Assembly: GCA_016715405.1 (NCBI GenBank)
Contig: JADKAE010000003.1
Span: 124,001-188,000, forward strand
From: Saprospiraceae bacterium
GTDB taxonomy: Bacteria; Bacteroidota; Bacteroidia; Chitinophagales; Saprospiraceae
Length of the DNA: 64,000 nt
Direction of reading: 5' to 3'
The notes under the pieces were generated by a model. The model was given only the letters and a program-made list of their open reading frames with translations. It was not told the origin of the DNA and did no database searches. This document shows positions 36,396 to 44,056 of the stretch, one piece after another. Both the position numbers and the translations under genes were made by a program. The stretch's first letter is position 1; each line of letters begins with the position of its first letter.

Positions 36396-37793
36396 TCAAT
36401 AGCCCAATATTTTGAGCATGTCGTCGGCGGATTGTTCCTCCTGGTAGAGCTCGTCAACTATGTTTCCCTGGGCGTCTTTGTAAATCAGCACGTGCTTGGG
36501 CGAGGGGATGAGGCAATGCTTGATACCCCCGTATCCGCTGAGCGCATCCTGGTAGGCGCCGGTGTGGAAAAACCCCAGATACAGCGGCTCTTCCTCATTG
36601 GGATCGATAGACGGCAGGTACACCTGGCTTTCGTGAACTTCTGAGTTATAGTAGTCGGAATTATCGCAACTCAGTCCGCCGATATTCACCCTGCGGTAGT
36701 CTTTGTTCCATTTATTGACGGGCAGCAGGATAAAGCGCTCGCCGATACCCCAGGCGTCGGGCAGGCAGGTCATCAGCGAATTATCGACCATATACCACAC
36801 CTCTGCGTCGTTTTGCTGCTTTTGCGCCAGCACCGAAAAGATCGTAGCGCCGCTTTCGCCCACCGTATATTTGCCGAATTCGGTAAAAATATCGGGTTCT
36901 CGCACGCCTACTTCCTCACATTCGGACAGGATGAGGTTCACGATCTCCTTGATCATGTATTTGTAGTCGAATTCAAAACCCAGGGAATTGCGGATCGGCA
37001 TGCCGCCGCCGATGTTGATGGCCGACAGCTCGGGACTGTTGCGCTTCACCTCGCAATACAGCTTGATCACTTTTTTGAGTTCGCCCCAGTAATACACCGA
37101 ATCGCGGATGCCCGTATCCACGAAAAAAGTGGAGCATCCGGAGTGAAACTTGGGGTTGGGCGCCACCTTTTCCTGATAAAATTTGAGCACATCGGCGTTG
37201 CGAATGCCCAGGCGGGAGGTATAAAACTCAAAATTGGGTTCTTCTTCGGTAGCTACACGTATGCCCAGGCTGCAAGTTTCCTTCACGTGTTTGTCGTAGT
37301 ACTCGATCTCGGCCATATTGTCGAGCACCGGGATGACGTTAGTAAATCCGTCATTGATCAGCGCCACGATTTTTTCGAGGTAGTTGTCGGGTTTGAAGCC
37401 GTTGCAGATAATAATGATATCCTTTTCTATCTTTCCCTTTTTGTGGAGGCGCCGTATGAGATCGATATCGAAGGCCGAGGAAGTCTCCAGTTGCACATCG
37501 TGGCGCACTACTTCATTGAGCACATAGCTGAAATGGCAACTTTTTGTACAATAGCAGTAATAATACTCTCCGTTGTACCCAAGCGATTTCATCGCCCGGT
37601 TAAAGAGATTTCTGGCTCTTTTTATCTGAGAGCCGATCTTTGGCAGGTAGGTAATTTTCATCGGCGTGCCGTATTTCCTGATGAGATGGATCAGCGGTAC
37701 ACCGTTGAAAACCAAATACTCATGATCAATATCAAACCCTTCCTGAGGAAAGTAAAAGGTCTGATCAATCAGGTCGAAGTATTTGTTGGTCAC
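36396..37793 (-). CDS. Arginine decarboxylase-like PLP enzyme (fold type III)
   Basis: 465 residues. An alanine-racemase-like barrel: the PLP lysine is expected in YYYCYCTKSCHFSYVLNEVV (K about residue 83, in place of the usual V-K-A-N), with ETSSAFDIDLIRRL, DIIIICNGFKPDNYLE, INIGGGMPIRNSLGFEFDY (glycine loop) and IPSPKHVLIYKD. This set matches the Bacteroidota biosynthetic arginine decarboxylase group, the first step of polyamine synthesis. Substrate assignment is by family resemblance. About 5.5 kb away is a diamine-type acetyltransferase, which may or may not be related. Confidence 0.85.
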   Translation of the reverse strand: MTNKYFDLIDQTFYFPQEGFDIDHEYLVFNGVPLIHLIRKYGTPMKITYLPKIGSQIKRARNLFNRAMKSLGYNGEYYYCYCTKSCHFSYVLNEVVRHDVQLETSSAFDIDLIRRLHKKGKIEKDIIIICNGFKPDNYLEKIVALINDGFTNVIPVLDNMAEIEYYDKHVKETCSLGIRVATEEEPNFEFYTSRLGIRNADVLKFYQEKVAPNPKFHSGCSTFFVDTGIRDSVYYWGELKKVIKLYCEVKRNSPELSAINIGGGMPIRNSLGFEFDYKYMIKEIVNLILSECEEVGVREPDIFTEFGKYTVGESGATIFSVLAQKQQNDAEVWYMVDNSLMTCLPDAWGIGERFILLPVNKWNKDYRRVNIGGLSCDNSDYYNSEVHESQVYLPSIDPNEEEPLYLGFFHTGAYQDALSGYGGIKHCLIPSPKHVLIYKDAQGNIVDELYQEEQSADDMLKILGY

Positions 37794-37993
37794 TTCCGAG
37801 TGAGTTAATGGTTAAAAAAAAGCATGAACCCAGAGCGACGCATGCCACGAAGGCTTTGTCAAAACGTTGGCAAAAGTATTCAAAAAAATATGTTTTTTCG
37901 CATTGTTTTGAAATATCGATGTAGATAGTTTCCTGAATTTACAGGAATGTGTTTATTTGAACCGATAACCGATAACTGACAACAGACTTATAA

Positions 37994-38464
37994 ATGGATC
38001 AACTCGACGCACTCAACCAGGTGGCAGAATTCCACCGCACGTTTAAACACCCTATTTTAGCCGAACCGGCCATTCCTTCCGAAGAACGGTGCAGGCTCCG
38101 GGTGGCCCTGCTCGCCGAAGAACTCGACGAATTGCGCGAAGCGATTGCCGAAGGAGATATCGTGAGTGTGGCCGATGCGCTCTGCGATATCCAGTACGTG
38201 CTGTCGGGCGCCGTACTCGAATTTGGATTGGGCGCCAAGTTCAGAGCCCTCTTCGACGAGGTGCAGCGCTCGAATATGAGCAAAACCTGCCAATCTCTCG
38301 AAGAGGCCGAAGCTACCGCCAAACACTACAAGGAAACAAAAGGAATCGATAGCTATATCCGCCAGGAAGGCGAGCATTACCTGGTGTACCGCAGCGACGA
38401 CCACAAAACGCTGAAGTCGATTAATTATTCACCGGCAAATCTTGAAAAGATTTTGGATGTTTGA
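37994..38464 (+). CDS. MazG-like nucleoside triphosphate pyrophosphohydrolase
   Basis: 156 residues, all-alpha. Metal-binding acids are in LLAEELDELREAIAEGD (E-E-x2-E, about residues 39-45) and SVADALCDIQYVLSGA (D-x3-D, about 57-61), the MazG/dUTPase-like NTP-PPase pattern. Similar small Bacteroidota proteins are annotated as HisE- or MazG-like. It probably clears non-canonical nucleotides. Its stop lies in the array that follows. Confidence 0.85.
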   Translation: MDQLDALNQVAEFHRTFKHPILAEPAIPSEERCRLRVALLAEELDELREAIAEGDIVSVADALCDIQYVLSGAVLEFGLGAKFRALFDEVQRSNMSKTCQSLEEAEATAKHYKETKGIDSYIRQEGEHYLVYRSDDHKTLKSINYSPANLEKILDV

Positions 38465-38518
38465 TGCTTGATGTTTGATGTTTTATATATTAATTAAAAT
38501 CATCCAACATCCAACATC
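38461..38518. repeat. 7-bp array with inverted copy (GATGTTT / ATCCAACATC)
   Basis: GATGCTTGATGTTTGATGTT at 38464 and ATCATCCAACATCCAACATC ending at 38518 are near reverse complements around an AT-rich loop. It overlaps the stop codon of one gene and touches the stop of the converging one. A similar element is at 45958-46045. Confidence 0.88.
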
Positions 38519-38885
38519 ATTCCACATTCCCCTCAATAAACAACCACTCCGCGCGGCGGCGGCCGCTGAAATACACTTTTATAGTCTTGCGAAAATAGCC
38601 CTCGTCGTGAGCATCGTAGGTAATGACGAGGCTACCCAGCGAATCGGGTAACACCGACAACTCGGGCCAATCGGAGGTGGTGCACCCACAAGAGGTACGC
38701 ACGTTGTCGATGGTGATGGCCTCTCCGCTCACGTTTTTAAAGGTAAATTCGTGCGAAACCGGCTCGTTTCGGGTGATATCCCCGAAATCATGCGTATCCG
38801 GACTTACCCAGGCTACTATGTCTTCCCCGTTGATGGCCATCGGCGCAGCCCACAAGCTGATTGCGATGATTAATGATGTTATCAT
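38517..38885 (-). CDS. DUF1573 domain protein
   Basis: 122 residues. Possible signal peptide (MITSLIIAISLWAAPMA). DUF1573 signature: HDFGDITRNEPVSHEFTFKN, VRTSCGCTTSDWP with its paired Cys (about residues 65-67), and final YFRKTIKVYFSG. An immunoglobulin-like fold found in many exported Bacteroidota proteins; no defined role. Flanked by tandem arrays on both sides. Confidence 0.88.
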   Translation of the reverse strand: MITSLIIAISLWAAPMAINGEDIVAWVSPDTHDFGDITRNEPVSHEFTFKNVSGEAITIDNVRTSCGCTTSDWPELSVLPDSLGSLVITYDAHDEGYFRKTIKVYFSGRRRAEWLFIEGNVE

Positions 38886-38957
38886 GTTGTCTGTTGTCTG
38901 TTGTCTGTTGTCTGTTGTCTGTTCTCTGTTCTCTGTTCTCTGTTCTCTGTTCTCTGT
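38883..38957. repeat. 7-bp tandem array (TCTGTTG then TTCTCTG)
   Basis: Four to five copies of TGTCTGT/TCTGTTG pass without a break into five copies of TTCTCTG, the same unit as at 23960-24036. Shows one unit changing into another within a single array. Confidence 0.92.
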
Positions 38958-38969
38958 TTGTTTATAGGT

Positions 38970-40001
38970 TTATGAGGGTTTAATTAGTCTCCCCCTCTCC
39001 CCCTCTCCCCCTCTCCCCCTCCCCTCCAGTACCTTCTCTGTGATTTCCCGGATAATCAGGGCCCCGTGGTCGCGGGTATTTTCGATAAACAGCTTATTCG
39101 TTTTTTTGCCTGCACAAACCACACCTGCCAGGAACACATTGGGGAGGTGGGTTTCCAGGGTATCCGGGTTGTGGAGGGGTGCCTGGGCTTCATCCGTTGC
39201 GATACGCAGACCGAGGCGTTCCAAAAATGGATAATTGGGCTGGTAGCCGGTCATGGCCAGCACAAAATCGTTGGGGATGGAGAAATCGCCTTCGGGGCCG
39301 CTAAGCAGCACCTCATTGGGATAAATGGCTTTCACCTTCGTATTAAAAAACGCTTTGATACTCCCCTCTTTGATGCGGTTTTCGATATTGGGCCTGATCC
39401 AGTACTTTACTCCGGAATAAATTTCTGCTTCGCGGATGGCCATGGTGACCCGGGCGCCTTTGTAAAAGGTTTCGAGGGCTACATCGCAGGCCGAATTGGC
39501 GGCGCCTACCACCAGCACGTCTTGTCCGGCGTAGGGATGTGCGTCGTCGTAGTAGTGCTTCACTTTGGGCAGCGATTCGCCGGGTACATCCATCAGACAG
39601 GGCGTGTCATAAAAACCGGTGGCGACGATCACCGCTGTCGTGTCGTATTGCGCTTTGGAAGTATACACCCGGTAAGCTCCTCCCTCGATGGGTTCCATTT
39701 TTTCCACTTCTTCATACAAACGCACTTCGAGTTGCCAGGATTGCCATATCCGGCGATAATATTCGAGCGCTTCGAAACGCGTGGGTTTGTCGCCATGCGA
39801 AATGAAGGGTACCTCCCCTATTTCGAGCAGGCGGGAGGTAGAAAAAAAGGTCATATTGGTGGGAAAATGGTAGATAGCGTTAACCAACGCGCCTTTTTCC
39901 AATACCACATAGCTAAGCCCGGCCCGACGAGCGGCGATAGCGCAGTTGAGCCCCGTGGGCCCGCCGCCGATTATAACAAGGTCAAAATGCTGAGTATTCA
40001 T
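38970..40001 (-). CDS. ypdA: YpdA-like FAD-dependent (bacilli)thiol disulfide reductase
   Basis: 343 residues. Two Rossmann folds: FAD site LVIIGGGPTGLNCAIAARRA (8-27) and NADPH site VLVVGAANSACDVALETFYK (about 165), with FFSTSRLLEIG and FLAGVVCAGKKTNKLFIENT typical of YpdA. It is thought to reduce oxidised low-molecular-weight thiols. The true protein ends about EITEKVLE; the last 15 residues (GRGRGGEGERGRLIKPS in part) are encoded by C/T-rich 8-bp units at 38988-39028, so the array has replaced the natural stop. Confidence 0.9.
   Translation of the reverse strand: MNTQHFDLVIIGGGPTGLNCAIAARRAGLSYVVLEKGALVNAIYHFPTNMTFFSTSRLLEIGEVPFISHGDKPTRFEALEYYRRIWQSWQLEVRLYEEVEKMEPIEGGAYRVYTSKAQYDTTAVIVATGFYDTPCLMDVPGESLPKVKHYYDDAHPYAGQDVLVVGAANSACDVALETFYKGARVTMAIREAEIYSGVKYWIRPNIENRIKEGSIKAFFNTKVKAIYPNEVLLSGPEGDFSIPNDFVLAMTGYQPNYPFLERLGLRIATDEAQAPLHNPDTLETHLPNVFLAGVVCAGKKTNKLFIENTRDHGALIIREITEKVLEGRGRGGEGERGRLIKPS
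38988..39028. repeat. 8-bp array at the end of ypdA (CCCCCTCT)
   Basis: Four units of CCCCCTCT (first with CTC CCC variations) inside the reading frame of ypdA, just before its stop codon. Same family as the array splitting the glycosyltransferase. Confidence 0.85.
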
Positions 40002-40002
40002 A

Positions 40003-40146
40003 TATTGAATTACGAATTACGAATTACGAATGAGGAATGAGGAATGAGGAATGAGGAATGAGGAATGACGAATTTTTTTATTAATTAATTGATAATTAGA
40101 TAATTAAAAATCATTCGTAATTCGTAATTCCGTAATTCGTCATTTC
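40003..40146. repeat. 7-bp array with inverted copy (GAATTAC, GAATGAG / GTAATTC)
   Basis: Three to four units of GAATTAC pass into six units of GAATGAG, then an AT-rich centre (40075-40110), then ATTCGTAATTCGTAATTCC and GTAATTCGTCATT. The right block is the reverse complement of the left. It separates ypdA from the receiver-domain gene. Confidence 0.93.
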
Positions 40147-40174
40147 TCCCGAAAAGACGCAGACTGTCGACACC

Positions 40175-42061
40175 TCACCCTAGCAGCTCCATAATCTTCG
40201 CCGACAGCTCTTCGGGTTTGAGGGGTTTGGGCAGATAGGCATCCATGCCTGCAATGCGACAGCCTTCTTCTTCCTGTTTGGTAGCGCCGGCTGTCATAGC
40301 AATGATAGGCACCTTGCTTGTCTTTCTGATTTCGGTAGTAGCCTGAATACCATCCATGACGGGCATATACAAGTCCATGATTATCAGGTCGTAGGGGTAT
40401 TCCGCGAATTTGGCCAGGGCTTCCGCACCGTTGCCGGCGATATCGACTGATACCAGATCCGACCAGGATTTAAGTACTTTTTTAGTGACGACCTGGTTGA
40501 GCAGGTGGTCTTCCACCAATAAAATATGCAAAGGCAATACCGGCCTGTCGGATTTTTTTTCTTTACCGGGCATAGACAAAGGCAATTGCACGTCGAGGCC
40601 GTACCAGTGAAATCCCTTTTTCTCCAATTTCCATTGCCCACCCAGCGTGATTAACAATTTTTCGACTATTGATGCTGATACGCCGCCGGGTGATTTGGCG
40701 GTATCGGTGATGTCCAAAACCGGTATAGGCTTGCCGTAGTAGGTAATTAACAAGTGCAGGCTTAGTTTGTTGTTTGTCAGCTCTTTGCGTTGAAAAGTTA
40801 CTTCTACCCTATTTTTTTTATCACAATAAGGAATGAGCAATGTAAAAACATAATAAAAAAGCTGGGTGATAAGCTGATAATCGCCGCCGGCCTCGTCCGA
40901 AACATCCTGGCCCGCTTTTATTTCCAGGTTGATGCCTGCATGTTTACATTTAAGCCGAAACAACTGCACCGTATTTTTGATGAGATCGCCCAGCAGAAAG
41001 GTGGATTCGGTGGGTGACAGCGTTTCGTCCTGATCAACTGCGTAGCCCAGCAGCGCGTCTACGCCGATAGACAACTCATCCACCACGGTTTTGAGCGTGG
41101 CGATAATCTCTTTTTGCTGCGAATGGGGTTTATCTTTATCCAATAAATACAATAAACTCACAATAGCATTTAACGGCGTGCGAATATTGAAACCCAATTC
41201 TGCGAGTCCGGCTTTTATTGGAAGCGGAGTTTTTACTTCGACTACAGCCGCTTCAGCCTCCTGGGAGGGCGTTGTATTTTTGAGTTGGGTAATATCCTGC
41301 AGGCTGCCGAACAGCATTATTTTATTGGTCGCTTCATCGAAATTGAGCTTTGCTTGTACCGCCACATATTTTATCGTTCTGCCACCAATGAGCACGCGGT
41401 GATCGAGGCGGTGCATTTCGCCCGATTTGAGGGCTTCGTCGAGAAAAGCTTCCAATTTGGGCTTATCCTCCGGATGTACGCGGTCCAGATAGTCCGACCA
41501 GCGGTGTTGCTGCCGGGATGGAGGCAAATCGAGGATGCGGTACATTTCTTCCGACCAATACATGGCATTGGTTACTATATCGATTTGCCAGTTGCCCAAC
41601 TGCGCCAGCTGCTGCACCTCCTGAAAGCGCTTTTCGTTGATTTCCATTTGGTTGACCCGGCGTTGCAGCGCGGCCTGCGATTTATAGCGCTGCTGCGAAT
41701 ACCTGATCGTATCCACCAGGCGTTTGCCGGTAAACTCGCCTTTGACCAGGTAGTCCTGGGCGCCGGCGCGCACCGACTGGTCGCCCAACACAACGTTGTT
41801 ATTACCGGTAAGCACAATAACCGGTACGCGGGGTTGTTCTTTTAGGAAATTTTTCAGGGTAGTAAATCCCAAACTGTCTTGTAAAGATAAATCCAACAAC
41901 ACCACATCGATGGGGGTTTCTTCCAGCAGAAGCAACCCTTCCGATAAAGTATTCGATTGGTATAAAGCGTATTTATACCCCACATCGTCTAATAAAACGC
42001 GGATAGTCGCCACATCAGCGGGATTGTCTTCTATTACCAGAATATGAGTTATCGCAGACAT
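40175..42061 (-). CDS. Two-receiver protein with PAS and degenerate histidine-kinase domain
   Basis: 628 residues. N-terminal receiver with phosphoacceptor in VVLLDLSLQDSLGF (Asp about 57) and switch Lys in YLVKGEF; a coiled coil; a PAS domain about 150-275 (WQIDIVTNAMYWSEEMYRIL); a kinase-like core with GFNIRTPLNAIVSLLYLLDK where the phosphorylatable His of the usual S-H-E-x-R-T-P is missing; an ATPase-like region without clear N or G boxes; and a C-terminal receiver with IIMDLYMPVMDG (Asp about 555) and PIIAMTAGA. So both receivers look active and the kinase dead. Output domain absent. Confidence 0.87.
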   Translation of the reverse strand: MSAITHILVIEDNPADVATIRVLLDDVGYKYALYQSNTLSEGLLLLEETPIDVVLLDLSLQDSLGFTTLKNFLKEQPRVPVIVLTGNNNVVLGDQSVRAGAQDYLVKGEFTGKRLVDTIRYSQQRYKSQAALQRRVNQMEINEKRFQEVQQLAQLGNWQIDIVTNAMYWSEEMYRILDLPPSRQQHRWSDYLDRVHPEDKPKLEAFLDEALKSGEMHRLDHRVLIGGRTIKYVAVQAKLNFDEATNKIMLFGSLQDITQLKNTTPSQEAEAAVVEVKTPLPIKAGLAELGFNIRTPLNAIVSLLYLLDKDKPHSQQKEIIATLKTVVDELSIGVDALLGYAVDQDETLSPTESTFLLGDLIKNTVQLFRLKCKHAGINLEIKAGQDVSDEAGGDYQLITQLFYYVFTLLIPYCDKKNRVEVTFQRKELTNNKLSLHLLITYYGKPIPVLDITDTAKSPGGVSASIVEKLLITLGGQWKLEKKGFHWYGLDVQLPLSMPGKEKKSDRPVLPLHILLVEDHLLNQVVTKKVLKSWSDLVSVDIAGNGAEALAKFAEYPYDLIIMDLYMPVMDGIQATTEIRKTSKVPIIAMTAGATKQEEEGCRIAGMDAYLPKPLKPEELSAKIMELLG

Positions 42062-42191
42062 GGTGAATTTGATATGGTTTCTTTTCCTTTATCATGCTAA
42101 CAAATATAAGATATCCTGCGAACTTTGCAGGCGGGTTTATTGCGCCATTTTGCGTATCTATTTCTTTTTTGAGTTATTAAAAGCCGGTTTC

Positions 42192-42892
42192 ATGCAGCAA
42201 ATTGAAACATATCAGCGATTATTTCAACAATATCTCTCCAGCCATCCTTTCAAGAGCGACCCCGAGTCTCTTTACGAGCCTATTAATTACATTATGGAGC
42301 TCGGCGGCAAGCGGCTACGCCCGGTACTGGCCCTGCTTGGCTATACGATGTTTGAGGAACGCCCCGAAAAGGCGCTGCCGGTTGCCTATGCGGTAGAATT
42401 GTTCCACAATTTTACGCTGGTTCACGACGATATCATGGACCAGGCGCCCCTGCGGCGGGGTAAACCCACCGTTCACGAGCTTTACGGAGCTAATACGGGT
42501 ATTCTCAGCGGCGATGTAATGCTTATTCACGTTTACGATTACCTGCTCAGTGCCTGCGACCCCGCCCATCTCCATGCCTTGATAAGTGCGTTTAATCGCA
42601 TTGCCGTCGAAGTATGCCAGGGCCAGCAATACGATATGGAATTTGAAAGCCGCCAGGAGGTGGCTATCAAAAACTCCGCACGCTGCTCGGCGATTCGCAA
42701 TTGCCCGAAACCGAAAAAATAAGCGCCGTAACAGCCCTTTTTGAACAACTGGACATTGCCCGGCATACCGAAATCGCCAAATCCACTTTCCGCCAACAAG
42801 CCTATGAAAGCCTCGAAGCCGTGCAAGCGCCCGATGCAAAAAAACAGGTGCTGATCCAGTTGGCAGAACAGTTGATGGAGAGGGAGGTGTAG
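42192..42892 (+). pseudogene. Polyprenyl diphosphate synthase with an internal deletion
   Basis: From the ATG at 42192, residues 1-160 are a normal trans-prenyltransferase start: MELGGKRLRPVLALLGY, and the first aspartate-rich motif LVHDDIMDQAPLRRGKPTVH. At EFESRQEVAIK (about 42670) the sequence jumps to the family's C-terminal 75 residues (LLGDSQLPETEKISAVTALF ... LIQLAEQLMEREV, another frame). About 90-100 residues are absent, including the second aspartate-rich motif D-D-x-x-D that completes the magnesium site. The product cannot be a working synthase unless the deletion is an assembly fault. Confidence 0.85.
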
Positions 42893-42898
42893 GGGGGC

Positions 42899-42988
42899 TT
42901 TGCGACTTTGCGACTTTGCGACTGTAGGACTTTACGACTGTACGACTATATAAAGCTTGTGTATCTTTACTCGTATAGTCGCATAGTC
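42899..42988. repeat. 8-bp array with inverted copy (GACTTTGC / CATAGTCG)
   Basis: TTTGCGAC x3, then GACTGTAG, GACTTTAC and GACTGTAC, then after a 25-bp spacer TCGTATAGTCGCATAGTC, which pairs with the end of the first block. Begins 7 bp after the stop of the prenyl synthase. Confidence 0.88.
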
Positions 42989-43168
42989 AAAAAAAAAGGA
43001 GCAACCGCCGAAGCGGCTACCCCTCACACTATGAAACACTATATTATTTTATGTCATCTTTACTACACAGAAAGACAATGCCTTGCTAAGAGAATGGGGA
43101 AAATGTGGAATGGCTTATGTCTGGCATCGCTGAGGCAAAAAACTTATTGCCCGAATACTAAACTCAGC
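42989..43168 (-). ncRNA. Candidate small RNA of about 170 nt
   Basis: A minus-strand promoter (TTTG at 43201-43198, 19-bp spacer, TATCTTTA at 43178-43171) is placed over the stop codon of the GNAT gene, and an intrinsic terminator stands at 42998-43023. The predicted 5' end opens with an 8-bp stem, TCGCTGAG (43170-43163) with CTCAGCGA (43134-43127). No ORF of interest. It could instead be the 3' untranslated region of the GNAT transcript. Confidence 0.45.
42998..43023 (-). terminator. Intrinsic terminator
   Basis: On the minus strand GTAGCCGC-TTCG-GCGGTTGC, with flanking GGG/TCC, is followed by nine T. Classic stem with UUCG loop. Confidence 0.8.
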
Positions 43169-43194
43169 GATAAAGATATTAACAATTTTCGTAT

Positions 43195-43653
43195 TTACAA
43201 AAAAAATTTCCCATTCCACCATTCTTTCTCAATGATCGCCCGGTTCTTTTCATAAAAACGCAGCGCGGGTTCATTCCAATCCAGCACCTGCCATTTTACC
43301 AACACACAGCCTTTTTTCCTGGCCGTGTCCAACAGGGCGTCGAATAGCTGTTGCCCGATATGGTGGCGCCGGTAGGCTTCTTTCACTACAAAATCTTCGA
43401 GAAAAAGCATTTTCCCTTTCCAGGTGGAATAGGCCATGTAGTACAGCATCATACCGGCGATGTCGCCATCGTGGTCGGCTACGAGGGCTTCAAAGATCCC
43501 CGCGTCAAAGTCGCGTTCGTAGGTCTCCAGGGAAGCCTCAAAGGCGTCTTCGGCGTGCTCGTAGATGGCCAGTTCGCGCACCAGCCCGTGAACTGCCGCC
43601 AAATCGTCGCGTGTCGCCTGCCGGATGATTACGCCATAAGTATCGTGAGACAT
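43195..43653 (-). CDS. GNAT acetyltransferase, diamine/thialysine type
   Basis: 152 residues. The acetyl-CoA loop R-R-x2-I-G-x2-L is in VKEAYRRHHIGQQLFDALLD (about residues 88-107), preceded by LFLEDFVV and followed by WQVLDWNEPALRFYEKNRA, the pattern of spermidine/spermine and thialysine acetyltransferases. Substrate is inferred only from that resemblance. Its start is 3 bp from the end of acylphosphatase, so the two form an operon. Confidence 0.9.
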   Translation of the reverse strand: MSHDTYGVIIRQATRDDLAAVHGLVRELAIYEHAEDAFEASLETYERDFDAGIFEALVADHDGDIAGMMLYYMAYSTWKGKMLFLEDFVVKEAYRRHHIGQQLFDALLDTARKKGCVLVKWQVLDWNEPALRFYEKNRAIIEKEWWNGKFFL

Positions 43654-43655
43654 TT

Positions 43656-43925
43656 CTATCTGATTTCAAATTGATCAAATCCGGCGACAGGGCCGTAAAA
43701 AACTTCTACTTTGTCGACAAGGGCCAAAGGCGGACCTTGCCAGCACCAGGCTATCATGGCCGCTAGTTGTGCTTCGTCGCCTTCGCATTCCGCATATACG
43801 CTGCCGCCGGGTAGGTTGCACACAAAACCCCGAAGACCCAGCTCGACGGCTTGTTTTTGCGCGCTCGCCCTAAACCAGACGCCCTGCACCCTACCGGAAA
43901 TATGCAAATTGATGTGTTTGATCAT
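43656..43925 (-). CDS. acyP: Acylphosphatase
   Basis: About 89 residues from the ATG at 43925 (MIKHINLHISGRVQGVWFRA). Both catalytic residues are present: Arg in GVWFRASAQKQA (about 19) and Asn in GFVCNLPGGSVYAE (about 37). Hydrolyses acyl phosphates. Family length 90 residues supports this start over the frame's first ATG at 43991. Confidence 0.94.
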   Translation of the reverse strand: MIKHINLHISGRVQGVWFRASAQKQAVELGLRGFVCNLPGGSVYAECEGDEAQLAAMIAWCWQGPPLALVDKVEVFYGPVAGFDQFEIR

Positions 43926-44056
43926 GTTAACGGTTTGTCGATAGCTATGTTGGCCACAACAAAAGAAATAATTTTCTTCTTCATTAGCCAATCAAAACTA
44001 CTACTTTTGGTAAATAGCTACTAACCATACTTACCCACGAAATACGATAATTCATT

